The position numbers and the translations under genes were made by a program. Below are positions 1 to 10,732 of a stretch of DNA of 64,000 nt, piece by piece. Position 1 is the first letter of the stretch, and the number at the start of each line of letters is the position of its first letter. The notes beneath the pieces are model-generated. The model worked only from the letters and a program-made list of their open reading frames with translations, did not search any database and was not told the DNA's origin. This DNA comes from Trichostrongylus colubriformis (lineage: Eukaryota > Nematoda > Chromadorea > Rhabditida > Trichostrongylidae): contig OZ022258.1 of assembly GCA_963978905.1 (NCBI GenBank), positions 37,509,282-37,573,281 of the forward strand, in the 5' to 3' direction.

Positions 1-187
1 TCTTGTTCAGTCTTTCCTTGCTCCCGTTCCTGCTCGTGCAGGAGGCTGCCACGGAGTATAGTGATAGGTTTAGGTCTGCTCTTAATTCTGGGGATGAGAA
101 TACCTCAATAGAATTTACTGTAGTTTGGCTAAATGAGGTCGAAAGTGGAGGAGACAAAATTACTTTTTTTTTGGCACCCCCTGTATG
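1..187. mobile_element. Right end of a truncated Tc1/mariner-type element
   Basis: The segment ends in a run of T followed by GGCACCCCCTGTA. The same end recurs at 46500-46608 (TTTTTGGCACCCCTGTA), each followed by TA as expected of a TA-target transposon. An open frame from position 3 to 203 reads through it, but I recognise no transposase motif. The window edge cuts the element. Called from the shared end alone. Confidence 0.35.
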
Positions 188-443
188 TATATGGAGCATA
201 TAAGAGCTTAGCCTAACTGTTCCCATCGTCTGCGGGACTTGCACGGAAACAGACAGTGCGTCCTCGCACGAATTCAGGTCCTCGCTTAGGTGCTGAAAAT
301 CGGGAAGGTTGGCAATGGGTCTGTTGAGGTCGGGCAAGTTGGAATTGGTGGGGGCTCACCGAGTACATAAGAAACATAAGAAGCAAGTTTGGAATGGGCT
401 CAGAGAGGTGGGAAGCCCGCGGAGCTTGCGCAGAAATCGATGG
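188..443. repeat. Dispersed satellite-like repeat
   Basis: Phrases such as AAATCGGGAAGGTTGGCAAT, GGGTCTGTTGAGGTCGGGCA and GGGGCTCACC recur in diverged form at 55930-56690, and inverted at about 1815-1935. It is a medium-copy repeat that flanks the duplicated P segment. The open frames crossing it do not look like protein. Confidence 0.5.
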
Positions 444-687
444 GTGGGGTGGGGGTCGCTAGGTCGAATTTCCGCTCGGCTGCGCGCGACGAGCGCTCGG
501 CGGGTGCGAGTGCCAGTGGCGTGGCACGGCAGCCTTCAAGCGAGGCAGTGTGGCGTGACTGGAAGCGCAGACGTGACGCAGTCACGCTCGGCCGGGCTCT
601 CAAGGGCAATCGATACGGCGAGTCGTACTCGTGGTGCCGAGTACTCACCGCCGCAAAGCGGAAATTCGACCTAAAGACCCCCACCCG
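444..687. mobile_element. GC-rich foldback MITE, copy 1
   Basis: The ends are inverted repeats: GGGGTCGCTAGGTCGAATTT at the left pairs with AAATTCGACCTAAAGACCCC at the right. The GC-rich interior matches, in opposite orientation, the copy at 2001-2230. The two copies face each other across the 703-1803 element. Overlapping ORFs on both strands are composition artefacts. Confidence 0.55.
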
Positions 688-702
688 ACGGAGCTACACT
701 TA

Positions 703-1803
703 CAAGGGGAGGTATTTTACTTCCCAAGGAACTTTGAAATGAGATCAGGCGATCGATAGAGCTTCGAACGCTGATTATAACATTGAAAACCAAAATTGCC
801 AAATGGCATCCTGAAGCGAGTTAAGAGGTGTCAAAGTTTGCCTGTGACTTGCCTGTGACATCTCAATGGCGAGGCGCTCCGTCATCAGCATGGCTAGCGC
901 AGGGACAGCAATGGCCTCCGTGGCTCAGTGGTAGTGCCCCGGTTCTGCAGGCGGGACGACGTGTGTTTGCTTCCCCCGGTGCGGCTTTTTTGCATTCTGT
1001 GTTTCATTGTCAGTAAGTGCTTTCCTTTCACTTCTAAACGTTTCCTTGTATGATATTCGCGCGTAGGGGTCGAATTACTCCTCTGTGCAAATATCCAGCC
1101 GGATCCAGTTTTTGGCCCAACTTCGGAGAATTAGGGGGTGGCCAGGGTTAAGTAGGAGTTTTTGAATTTCCTTCCACAAAAAATCCTGCAAGCTGAACAA
1201 GATAACCTAAACATACCTATCACACTTGCTCAGTTCACTAAACGCACGTAAGAAGCGCCAAATAAGAGCATTTGCTGGGCAAGGGTGAACGACTGCTCCT
1301 TTGTTAAATGGGTTGCCAGCCAATAGCCCATCAATTTTCCCAAGATTTGGTCAAATTCTCGAATTGGCTGAAAACCTGTCCCATAGAGTAATGTGATCCC
1401 CTGATCACGAAAATCTTACTGGTTTTGCGTGAAAATGTATGGTTCGCGCGCTATGGGTCCCAAACATACCATAAAATGGTATTACTCTTTTTTTCAGAAA
1501 AGCCTTCATAACTTCATTCAAGTAATTGCTTGACAGATTCTGAATACCGATTTGAGATCAGCATTTAAAAGCGCGTACATTGGTATGTGTGTCATTGGAA
1601 ATGGCCATTTCGACAAACCGTCTGATGGCAAAAGTGCCTCGCCAATGAGGTGGCACAGGCAAACATTGACCCCCAGTAACTCGCTTCAGGCTGCCAGCAA
1701 TTTCGGTTTTCACAATCGTTATAATCAGCGTTCGAAGCTCTATCGATCCCCCCCCCCCCGGTCTCATTTCAAAGTTCCATGAAAAGTAAAATACCTTCCC
1801 TTG
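703..1803. mobile_element. Harbinger-like foldback element, copy A (TTA target)
   Basis: The element starts CAAGGGGAGG and ends CCTTCCCTTG, and both sides are flanked by TTA (700-702 and 1804-1806), the 3-bp target typical of PIF/Harbinger elements. Subterminal inverted repeats extend far inward: 725-870 pairs with 1580-1770. Relatives are at 40620-41533, 51829-52698 and 61309-61778. There is no transposase, so it is non-autonomous. It carries the tRNA-like module at 914-977. Confidence 0.65.
914..977 (+). other. tRNA-like module (A/B-box-like) inside a TIR
   Basis: TGGCTCAGTGGTAG at 921 matches the shape of a pol III A box. About 40 bases on, GTGTGTTTGCTTCCCCC resembles a degraded B box and T-arm. 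Diverged copies of the module occur in the related elements near 41270-41335 (reverse), 52010-52075 and 52455-52510 (reverse). It does not fold as an intact tRNA gene; I read it as tRNA-derived sequence carried by the transposon. Confidence 0.45.
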
Positions 1804-2000
1804 TTAGTCCCTATGTGCTCCGTACACTTACGTCAGCCCCTACTCAATCCCAACTTATCCGACCTCTCCAGGCTCATTCCTATTTTGCTTCTCATGTACT
1901 CCTTGTTCCGTGAGCCCCCACCGATTCCTACCGGCCCAAGCCAGTCCTGACCTTTCCTATTTTTTTGACACCAAGCGAGCACTCAAACTTGTGCACCCAT

Positions 2001-2230
2001 TGGGGTGGGAGTCGCTATGACGAATTTCCGCTTCGCGGCGCCACCAGTACGACTAGCCGCACCGATTGCCCTTGCGAGCCCGGTTGCGCGTGACTGCGTC
2101 ACGTCTGCGCTTCTCCTCACGCCACACTGGCTCACTTGAAGGCTGCCATGCCCTGCCACTGGCACTCGCACCTGCCCCGCCGCTCGTCGAGCGCGGCCGC
2201 GCGGAAATTCGACCTTGCGTCCCCAATCCA
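2001..2230. mobile_element. GC-rich foldback MITE, copy 2 (inverted to copy 1)
   Basis: It begins GGGGTGGGAGTCGC and ends TTGCGTCCCCAATCC, with AATTTCCGC and GCGGAAATT as inner inverted repeats. The interior is the reverse complement of the copy at 444-687, with several differences. It has no coding capacity. Confidence 0.5.
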
Positions 2231-2352
2231 GCTTCGTCCATCATTTGTGGAGCATGGACTAAAATACGCGGTGCTAGAATCTGAGTCTTCCTTAAGGTAC
2301 GTCTTCTAATAGATCCCATGTTCTCCCTTGTTGAAACCTCGGCATAGTTGTC

Positions 2353-3085
2353 GATTGATTTTCTTTTGTATGCCAACACGAGGTTAGATGTGGAACCTAA
2401 CGTTTCGACCTTCTCGTCTTCTTCAGAGGCCTGAAGATGGCCCGAAGCTCTTAATTTGCAAAGACGAGCGCTTTTTCCCCTCCAGGTATCCGGCTTCATT
2501 TCGAGATCGCTCTCGGACAACCCGGTAATGAAGAAACAGACTCACCCAAGATTCCACCAGGGGAGCAGTAGCTCACGCCTAAGTCACATATGTCAGTAAG
2601 GGCGAATGAGTCTTACTTGACTCGATGTTCCTCATACGGCAGAAACTACTGCCGCGCACGTCGCCTTTACTGTAACTCGCACTGTGATACAAAAGGCAGG
2701 AGTTCATTGCTGATAGAAAGACACTCATCCCGATTATTCATTCGTGGCTTCCTTGTAGAAATCCAGAATGACTCTAACACTTTCCGTGACGAAATTTCCG
2801 TCTTGTACGCTGAAATAGAGCACATAGCATCGAAATCACTTCCGTTATGCTCCTTAACTTTATGCTTGCCAAGTGGGGTGGTTATAACACCACGCCTTTT
2901 CTCAGCTAGATGTTCTTTGACGCGTACAGCCACTACCCTTCCTGTTTCTCCAATATATGTGCTATTACAAGTCCTACATTGAAGCTCATAAACAACGCAA
3001 GCCCTATCACAATCTCCTGGCTTCCCATAAGGACAAATAATGCAGTTTGGCGTTACGCACTGCTTATCGTAAAGTCTGTTGCGAA
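2353..3085 (-). mobile_element. Penelope-like element fragment, inverted copy (GIY-YIG end)
   Basis: This is the reverse complement of 3707-4448, over 95 percent identical by eye, separated from it by 621 bp. On the minus strand it encodes the C-terminal GIY-YIG endonuclease part of a PLE: positions 2933 down to 2667 read EHLAEKRRG, PLGKHKVKEH and SRKVLESFW. It differs from the plus copy by single-base indels and a roughly 10-bp gap near the outer end. PLEs are known to insert with a truncated copy in inverse orientation. Confidence 0.7.
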
Positions 3086-4448
3086 GAAGTCCTGTTTACG
3101 TTGCAACAACTTCAAATGGTCAGGGTTGTATTATTCTCAGATTAGGGGTTTGTCCATGGGTCAGCGACTGGCGCCTGTACTTGCGATCTGCTTCATGAGC
3201 ATATACTAGAACAGCCAGTACTTGGTCGCTTACCTTTGCTGCACTGCAGCTATATCGACTACTGCTTCATAGTAACATCAAAACAATCCGAAATGGGGGT
3301 GAAGTTGTTTGGTGGCATTGCCCGGGTAAAATGGTACCGCAAGCCTAGCTGTAAAAATATCTTGATTCATGCGACGTCAGCTCACCCTGCTGCTGTGAAA
3401 CGTGCGGTCATCAAGGACATGTCTGCAACAGTAACTAGTATGTGCACTGGTGGTGATGAACGGCAGGAATCAAAACGTTTAGCTTTGTGCATTGCTGCTA
3501 AAAATGCTTATGCGGTACCATCACACCAAAGAACGTCATATGCTGGTCAACGACGACAAACGTCACGCTTAGGGAAACTACCTTTATGCATTCCTTTCAT
3601 CTCCAACAGGGTAGCGCTGCAATAAACCGTAGTATTGTTCGAGCACAGTTACAAAATGATGTTGTCTTAGTGAATATCCCCAACGACAACATTGAACGAT
3701 AAGTTGTTCGCAACAGACTTTACGATAAGCAGTGCGTAACGCCAAACTGCATTATTTGTCTTATGGGAAGCCAGGAGATTGTGATAGGGCTTGCGTTGTT
3801 TATGAGCTTCATTGTAGGACTTGTAATAGCACATATATTGGAGAAACAGGAAGGGTAGTGGCTGTACGCGTCAAAGAACATCTAGCTGAGAAAAGGCGTG
3901 GTGTTATAACCACCCCACTTGGCAAGCATAAAGTTAAGGAGCATAACGGAAGTGATTTTGATGCTATGTGCTCTATTTCAGCGTACAAGACGGAAATTTT
4001 GTCACGGAAAGTGTTAGAGTCATTCTGGATTTCTACAAGGAAGCCACGAATGAATAATCGGGATGAGTGTCTTTCTATCAGCAATGAACTCCTGCCTTTT
4101 GTATCACAGTGCGAGTTACAGTAAAGGCGACGTGCGCGGCAGTAGTTTCTGCCGTATGAGGAACATCGAGTCAAGTAAGACTCATTCGCCCTTACTGACA
4201 TATGTGACTTAGGCGTGAGCTACTGCTCCCCTGGTGGAATCTTGGGTGAGTCTGTTTCTTCATTACCGGGTTGTCCGAGAGCGATCTCAAAATGAAGCCG
4301 GATACCTGGAGGGGAGGAGGCGCTCGTCTTTGCAAATTAAGAGCTTCGAGCCATCTTCAGGCCTCTGAAGAAGACGAGAAGGTCGAAACGTTAGGCCAAT
4401 AAAGGTTTCACATCTAAGCTCGTGTTGGCATACAAAATAAAATCAATC
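3086..4448 (+). mobile_element. Penelope-like element, 5'-truncated, RT end plus GIY-YIG nuclease
   Basis: From about 3120 the frames show the end of the RT domain (QIRGLSMGQRLAPVLAICFM), then a linker (VKWYRKPSCKNILIHAT). At 3732-4124 follows a GIY-YIG endonuclease with CRTCNSTYIGETGR and EHLAEKRRG. Frameshifts and stops separate the RT pieces, so it is dead. After the ORF, a stretch matching AGAAGACGAGAAGGTCGAAA recurs behind the other PLE relics (17070, 45775). Confidence 0.75.
3732..4124 (+). CDS. GIY-YIG endonuclease domain of a Penelope-like element
   Basis: The 130-residue frame covers the nuclease domain joined to the RT in PLEs. Visible features are the Cys-rich linker (CVVYELHCRTC), the GIY-YIG core TYIGETGR, the basic EHLAEKRRG helix and the EHNGSDFDAM segment. 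The domain nicks target DNA for target-primed reverse transcription. The upstream frame is shifted by one base relative to the inverted copy (TTTGTCTTATG against TTTGTCCTTATG). No true ATG start is implied; this is an internal fragment. Confidence 0.7.
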   Translation: MRNAKLHYLSYGKPGDCDRACVVYELHCRTCNSTYIGETGRVVAVRVKEHLAEKRRGVITTPLGKHKVKEHNGSDFDAMCSISAYKTEILSRKVLESFWISTRKPRMNNRDECLSISNELLPFVSQCELQ

Positions 4449-5109
4449 TTCCTTTAGGTTCCAGAAATAACCCAAGCGTCGGGAAAAGATAAGCTGAAGT
4501 GAACCGCGCCTGAATAGAGCAGCTAGATGAGGTCTTCCCTTGCGAGTAGGACGTACTTTAGACTAACATACTTATTACAACAATGGCAGTTCCTCTCCAT
4601 AATGGTCCATAGACCGGGTAGAAGTGTAATTATCGGTTTTCGCGTAGAGAACATGTCACGATTACCGAACCAAATACATAAATGGGTGGAGTCGCAAGAT
4701 TCTGCAAAATAATAGGCTACCGATAGATACTGATCAAAGCGAAATTCTGCGCAAAGGAATTGAAATGAAAGATATGCGGTGCCAGGTCTTCGCATGTCTA
4801 TCAAAAGTAGAAACGTGGCTATCAAATTAGTAAATACGACGAGTTACTCATTTTTTTATAGTTCTAAGCAACTTTGGATGCTATGCCAGCGTGACGAGCT
4901 GAGCGTAACTCCTTCCTTCCTCATGGTGTCTACGCAGCCGCTACGTTACCCGGTCATAATGGCCTGATAGGCTGTCTGTCTCTCAAGAAAATTGGGACTA
5001 TCTGAAGGACAATCTGTATAGGACAGGTCGATTGTGGTATAGGTGTCAATTGTGGTATGGTGCATGGGTGGAAAAGCAAAGAGCCCTCTTGAGGAAATCA
5101 TCCAAGGAG

Positions 5110-5496
5110 AAATGATTTTTTCTGTTACCCATACATTTATGCTCTATTGCCTAATAAGGGCAGCATGCAAAGTTCCACGCCAAAAAGTGAGTATTCGACT
5201 AAGATACAGCCCCTCAAATTTTTGGCCAAGTGAACGAGGCCTCCGAGCAAGTGTCCATACCGTCGTTCGCCGCCGTTGAGAACACAGAGAGGGACTGTTT
5301 ACGTAATTTTTTGCTTCGGCAATGCGTCTCCGACTGCGGCGGACGAAGGGATGGGCACATGCTTGGTGGCCCCGACCACTCGGCGGAGACTGCGGTGCTG
5401 TCTCTTTGCCAAAATCTCACTTTTTCGCGTGAAACTTTGCATGCGGCCTAAGGCGAATACAGTATAAATATATGGGTAACAAACTCAATTTTCCGT
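5110..5496. mobile_element. Foldback MITE in P1
   Basis: The inverted repeats span about 85 bp: GTTACCCATACATTTATGCT and GCATGCAAAGTTCCACGCCA on the left pair with TGAAACTTTGCATGCGG and ATAAATATATGGGTAACAAA on the right. The paralogous P2 segment lacks the insertion near 57760, which supports a discrete element. The GC-rich centre (5230-5400) gives overlapping ORFs with no recognisable product. Confidence 0.55.
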
Positions 5497-5566
5497 TGGC
5501 GATTCCTTCAATCAACGCCCAAAAGGTACAGACGCGAGGAGAAGTTGGGAAATAGGCGTGCATTCG

Positions 5567-5690
5567 GATATGTGTCCTTCCATCTAAACGTCTGTCTGTC
5601 AAGAAATGCAGAACTACTAAAGAGCATGTCCTTCCGTCTAACCGTCTGTCTGTCAAGAAATGCAGAGCTACTGAAAAACAAATTGCTGAG
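5567..5690. repeat. Tandem duplication of a 60-bp minisatellite unit
   Basis: Two adjacent units contain CGTCTGTCTGTCAAGAAATG followed by CAGA(A/G)CTACT. Single, more diverged units occur at about 4970, 57700 and 57795. Confidence 0.55.
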
Positions 5691-6617
5691 GTCGGTCAGT
5701 GTCAAGTCAAGGCACTAATACGGTGAGTGGAGCGTATCCTGAATGGGAATTCTTTACTGCACAAATGCGATCGGGATGCGTGAAGCTCGAAGCCTAGTTG
5801 GTGAATCTTCGAAAACTTAGAAGCACAGTGCCTTTTAGGGACTATGACATAATCGCTACTCCGTCCGAAAGACTCCTTAGTTCTTAAGTTTAGTTTTTAT
5901 TTCTCAATATTTCAAAGTGAGACGCCCTATGAAAGCTACAGGTCTGATAAAATAACAATGTAGCAAATTCAGGGTGAGAAAAGCGCCTTTGAGCTTTGCA
6001 GAAGACTCTTTTCAACAGTTGCTGTCCGTTTCAAAGTCGCTCGCCTCCTTTTTTATCGTGTCTTACCCCGGGATCATCGGTGAAAAGAGGGTTTCATCTT
6101 CATGTTTTTGATCGTTCCCTCACATTGTATTACTGAACCCTTCGACTTTCATTTCATGCTCGGCTAAACAATACCTACTACAGCCTCAATGGGCAAGAGC
6201 TGTCAGCAGTTTTCGTCGTATATCGTATATCGTAGTCACAGTTCAAACCGATGATGGCTGGAGGCTTAACTACAATTATTTGCAACACACTGTATTACCT
6301 TATCCATCTCGGCTTCTTTGCGCTGTACCTATCTGCCGGAGCTCCCTGGCGGCCAATCCGAATGGTTGTAGAAAGCCATTAGTAATAGTGCCAGCAAGTA
6401 TGCGAAATTACCACAAATCCTAAGGACGACAAATGTGTTCACAACTGGAGGCTTGAAGCGTCAAAAACGAAATACATCACTCATTAAAATCCATTTACTC
6501 ACACACATCAGAAGCTACTCGTCGTGTCGAATAGAGTGAAGACACAAATACATTAACCTATGAACGACAGGCATTTTACACTGGAGCCCAGAAAAGAAAA
6601 AACGAAATGCGTAGATT

Positions 6618-7272
6618 TTAATTCTCTTCACGCGCTTTCTTTTCCATCTTCTCATGCATACAGTAGCGCTCAAAAGTCTTCGGCCAAAACTTTTTTGTCA
6701 TAACTTTTTTTCTACTTGACCAAATTTGACAAAATTTTAATATGTGGTGCCTGAACCTATTGTCAACATTTCCTACTACTTGAGCGCCGCTTGCCACTTT
6801 TCATGATTTTTTACAAGAATTTACTACAAGACCACCCAAAAAAAAGTAAGAGGCTTGTTCAAGAAAAACGGCTTTCTATACAAAAACAAAAAGAGCAAGC
6901 CTCAGAGAACATTAATATTTTGTAGAAAGACCACGACTTTTGATGACAGCGGCACAGCGGGACGGCATAGCGATGGCATGCCAAAATTAAAAAATTTCAT
7001 ATAACCACGTAACCTACACCGTTGCGCGCCAAAATATAATAGTATATTAAGTATGCAGTGTCTCCGAGTACAACATACTAAAATTTCTCTTGAATCGGTG
7101 CAGTTGCAAAAAAGTTACAAGTGAAAAAACCCAAGTGAAAGACCATTTCGCCGAAGACTTTTGAGCGCTACTGTATATGACGCCATTGAATTTGCAGAGT
7201 GATTGGTAGTGAGTTTGTATGCTTCTCCTTGCTGTGCTTCAGTTAATGGCTTGTCATCTGGCAGTAGTAGTA
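6618..7272 (-). pseudogene. Broken copy of the slu-7-like terminal exon
   Basis: On the minus strand, 7272-7176 reads DDKPLTEAQQGEAYKLTTNH and continues to MASY. The frame then meets a 513-bp transposon and resumes as MHEKMEKKAREEN before a TAA at 6618-6620. The intact paralogue is the exon at 63682-63837. This copy lacks the exon start (the DRKRKYN part and the splice acceptor), has one extra codon and several substitutions, and is split by an insertion, so I call it a duplicated relic rather than a gene. Confidence 0.65.
6661..7173. mobile_element. Non-autonomous Tc1/mariner-type element in the slu-7 relic
   Basis: The TIRs are CAGTAGCGCTCAAAAGTCTT at the left and its reverse complement at the right, flanked by TA (6659-6660 and 7174-7175). 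The paralogous P2 sequence at 63719-63725 is the empty site (CATGCATATATGA), so the boundaries are exact. No transposase is encoded in its 513 bp. Confidence 0.85.
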
Positions 7273-7273
7273 G

Positions 7274-7946
7274 AATCTTGTACTGAGTCGTAATCCCTCA
7301 GACCAGCATGGATCAATGAAATCTCTCAGGCTGGGTGTCCAAGCACTAACATCATAACTGAAGAAATACTAATCTTCACTCACAAATCTCGAGGGATACA
7401 CAAAAAAGGCACCCCGCATATAGGAAAGAAAGTAATATACAAACAGCTGCGAAAAAACTTTAAATGCTTGAGACGACACTGTAGAGAGGAGAGCATATGG
7501 ACAAAGAAGCAGATAATCACAGTAGAATATCACACCGTCCCTTTGAGTCTCTTAGAATTGTGAACTGTGAATGAAGTGTCAAGCTCCTATGACCAAATGC
7601 GTATAACATATACTGCCATGCGAGCTACCTTGTGCACAGTTAACAACTTCCAGGCGACCGATGGAATAGTGTACCACCCTTCACCTGATGGACGGCCAAT
7701 CGAAATCCCATGCATAGCCCATCCCACCACTAGACCGGGCAACGCCAACCGCTCCCCCATTGGTCTTGTCTTCTGGCACCAGAAACACACAAAGGGATCT
7801 GCGAACTGATTCGAAGTGCGTTACCTATCCATAGGTCACAGCATGAATACTCAATAAACTATTCGATGATAAAAACTTAACGGCGAGCTACTTACATATG
7901 TTACTACGGATGCAAATACGTAAAATGGTGGTAGTTAGTCACTATA
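7274..7946. other. No gene recognised
   Basis: AT-rich, non-repetitive sequence. One 80-codon frame (7567-7809, +) has no recognisable domain, splice context or paralogue in the window. I do not annotate it as coding. Confidence 0.4.
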
Positions 7947-9506
7947 CAATGCGTTTCATAATTATAAGGTCACCCTCAAAATTTCGGTTTTCAGAAGAGG
8001 TGGCCAACCGAAAATTTTTTAAGTATTTTCAATAGATTCTTCACCATAGAAAACCCTCCTATTCTAGCTTTGATGACCTTACTTTTCAGCCCTTTTATGA
8101 ATATTTTCTGATTTTTGTGCTGTTTCATAATCATGAGGTCACCCCGAAGAAACAGAACATTTGCTGGAGTTAACAGCTCATGCGAAGGAGCTTGTAATCT
8201 ATGGCTCGCTCCTGTTTGAGAACGACATTAACTAGCAGATTCGGTGAAGTAGAAACGAAATTTTGAAGAGCTTCATCCCAGATATTGTTCCACTTTTGGA
8301 AGATTGCCTGTTTCAGCAGTTTTGCTTCCCAGAACTGGCTATTATTGGGGTAAATGTTTGAGGCGATGTCTTCTGGATCTCCTTAATAGAGCTGATACCA
8401 AGACTACATGTTATCTATGGCTGGACATCCGTATTTCTCAATTCAACCGCAATTCCGTTGGATGACCCTCGCGAACAACAGGATTGCCATCTATTGAGAA
8501 GCAAGTATGAAGAGCCGGTCTGCTCCAAAAGGCATCTGATTTCTTCGTAAGATCTTCTAGCAGTCTCTGGAGTATATTCTGCAGGTTTTGAAGGCAAGGT
8601 TCAATGCAACCTCAGTGCGGAAAGCAACTTAGGCCATCAGCCTTTTTCCACCAAAATTGCCAAGGCTTCGGTAGATCGCGCATTTCTCAGACCAAGCTAG
8701 TGCTACCTCTACTCGTCAGCACCACGCAAACAGAATAGTTCCGAGCTCAAAAATACAATTCGAATAGAATTGCTCGCATGCAGGGGGCAACTGCTATGCT
8801 AATTCAGTTTCGTTTTTTTCGTTTTTCGTCAAGAACAACTTTGTGAATTGAAGTCGTGCACCCTTATGGTGTGCTGTAGGCTTCGGAAACTACTTCATTA
8901 TTTCTTTGCTGATGTTTCTGCTCTTTCCCGCTACTGTTTACACTGTGCTCCCAGACAAATGGTTCAACTCGAACAAATCTGTTCCAGGGAGGAGGTGCTG
9001 TAGGAAGTGGCCCCCAGTCCCTTTCTCGTCAATGACAATAATCTCACGTGGGAGTCCAAAGCCTGAAAAACATCTGAAGACACCGAATGACTCAAATGTT
9101 ATCTAACTGAGCCCAGGAATCTTCCGATTTTTTTTGGATTGGTTCTCAAACGGAGCCTGGCACCACGAGAATCCTGAATTTGGGCTTTTCTCTCGGAACA
9201 TAGCAGCTAGCCACAAGACGATTGAGCAGGTATCTCGAAGATGTATTTGGAAGTCATATCCACCTACACAGACTTGCTGGAGCCTCAACTTTTTTCCTTT
9301 TTCAGAGTGACCTTATAATCATGAATCGTGCAAAAAACGAAAAATAGTTTCAAAAACATAAGGTACACAAGACTGCAACCAGAAATCGGACACGAGGGGC
9401 TATTTCAGGTTAGGAATCCGTCTATGACACTTAAAAGATTCCCTAATGGGGCGCTGTCGAGAAAATTTGAAAATCAGGGGTGACCTCATAATTATGAAAC
9501 GCACTG
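7947..9506 (-). mobile_element. Tc1-like transposon with a decayed transposase
   Basis: The TIRs are CAATGCGTTTCATAATTATA at the left and, read in reverse, CAGTGCGTTTCATAATTATG at the right, with TA on both sides (7945-7946 and 9507-9508). An internal copy of the TIR motif (GTTTCATAATCATGAGGTCA) lies at 8123. On the minus strand, 8350-8170 encodes a frame resembling the Tc1 transposase C-terminus (KQAIFQKWNNIWDEAL, then NLLVNVVLKQERAIDYK). Further N-terminal remnants lie in other frames. Stops and frameshifts make it inactive. Confidence 0.7.
8170..8350 (-). pseudogene. Tc1-like transposase, C-terminal remnant
   Basis: Read on the minus strand, the residues match the region after the third catalytic acidic residue of Tc1-family transposases: an IYPNNSQF-like turn, then a helical QAIFQKWNNI segment, then NLLVNVVLKQ. 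A stop (TAA at the AGCTGTTAACTCC stretch) follows the usual AIDY-type ending. The expected DDE centre lies in decayed sequence upstream. Confidence 0.55.
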
Positions 9507-9508
9507 TA

Positions 9509-10319
9509 TACACCGGAAAGCGTTTTTATTCATCAAACTTGCGGACGGAATTCTCATGCATGGAGCATTCCGCAGCCAGGCCAACCACACTACTCGCTAT
9601 GGCGTTGGTCCTCCGCGAGCGAAAGATGTGTACTGGAGACTGCTCATACTACTGGATAATTTTTTTCCAAAAAATCGTGGCAAGATCTCGTCACTTACAA
9701 GGCAAAATTTCCCTTATTTGGCTTCCTTCGATCTACTTTAAACTCTTCCTTATTAGGATCTGGTATAGCTCAAAAAGTAAGTAGAAAGGGGCAGCCTCGT
9801 AGATCGCGCACAGGAGAGCCGCTTTCAGGAAGTTAAAGTTAGGGTATTAGGATAAAAGGAGGTTAAGACAGTTCGGATTGAGGCACTTTTAAATTTCCCC
9901 AAATTTTCCTCGACTAATTCTCGACTAGATCCTTCTATATCTTCCTTCTCGCTGAAGATATTGTATAATTTAGGTAGTCGTTAGAGAGCGGCAACCTTGT
10001 AGCTTCCGCAACGGAAATCGTTACGTTTAACAGAAACCCGACCGAGGCTGTTTTTGCTCTCTTCAAATCGTGTAACACAATGTGTTACACTTGGCCATCG
10101 AAACCGGCTCTATTCGGGGAAGCGTAGATTTCTGAGAGCTGAAGCTGTCAGGACACATGTTTGAATTTGATAAGCAAAAACTCTATCAGTCATTATATCA
10201 TTATAAAAAGTTGTTTCAACACCACTACTCAACAAATAAAATTTTTGTACAATTAAGAAGTATGCGGTGCAATCAATATAAGAAAAATCCCAATCAAAGT
10301 TCCATCTGTCCCTGTACAA
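9509..10319. other. No gene recognised; short palindrome at 10068-10088
   Basis: There are no conserved frames and no paralogue in the window. GTGTAACACAATGTGTTACAC at 10068 is a near-perfect 21-bp palindrome of unknown meaning. The stretch lies immediately outside the left arm of the large inverted duplication. Confidence 0.4.
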
Positions 10320-10732
10320 TTGAGTAACATTTATCTCTGCAGGTGTCATCGGCTCTTTCTTCGTTCATACCAAAAACTTCCCGGTTCCCTATCTTCCAAG
10401 GTGCTGGACACAATAGTTTATGCTCCCGGTTTCAGATTCCACTCATGTTAGTAATACATCGGTAGAAAGTCTGCCCTGAGCTTTTTTATGTTTTTCTTTT
10501 CTTTTCTGCAGTGTGCTGATGTATTGAAGACCGTGTGCTCAGCTCAGTGTGAGTGGGACTATTGTACAGAATACTCCTGAGCACCTTTACTACGCCTACC
10601 TCGCACCTCCCTAGCACCGCTCCCCACACCTTGGCATGGGGTGACCTTGTTGACTGCTGTGTCTGTTGACCTCTTGTCGACAATGATTGTTGCATCGAAC
10701 CACATGGAGTTTATCATTTTATTAATGATAAC

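Larger units (their letters stand above)
4449..5930. repeat. Segmental duplication P1, first part
   Basis: The sequence aligns with 56700-57990 (P2): for example GGTCCATAGACCGGGTAGAA against GGTCCATAGACTGGGTAGAA, and ATCGGTTTTCGCGTAGAGAA against ATCGGTTTTTGCGCAGAGAA. It is diverged by base changes and by indels that correspond to insertions in one copy. I see no conserved reading frame, so it is probably intergenic or intronic DNA near slu-7. Confidence 0.6.

Noticed and set aside
914..977. Functional tRNA gene
   Set aside because: The acceptor and T arms do not pair properly and the copies lie in transposon arms; called tRNA-like only.
7567..7809. 80-codon ORF
   Set aside because: No ATG context, domain, paralogue or splice support; length is expected by chance.
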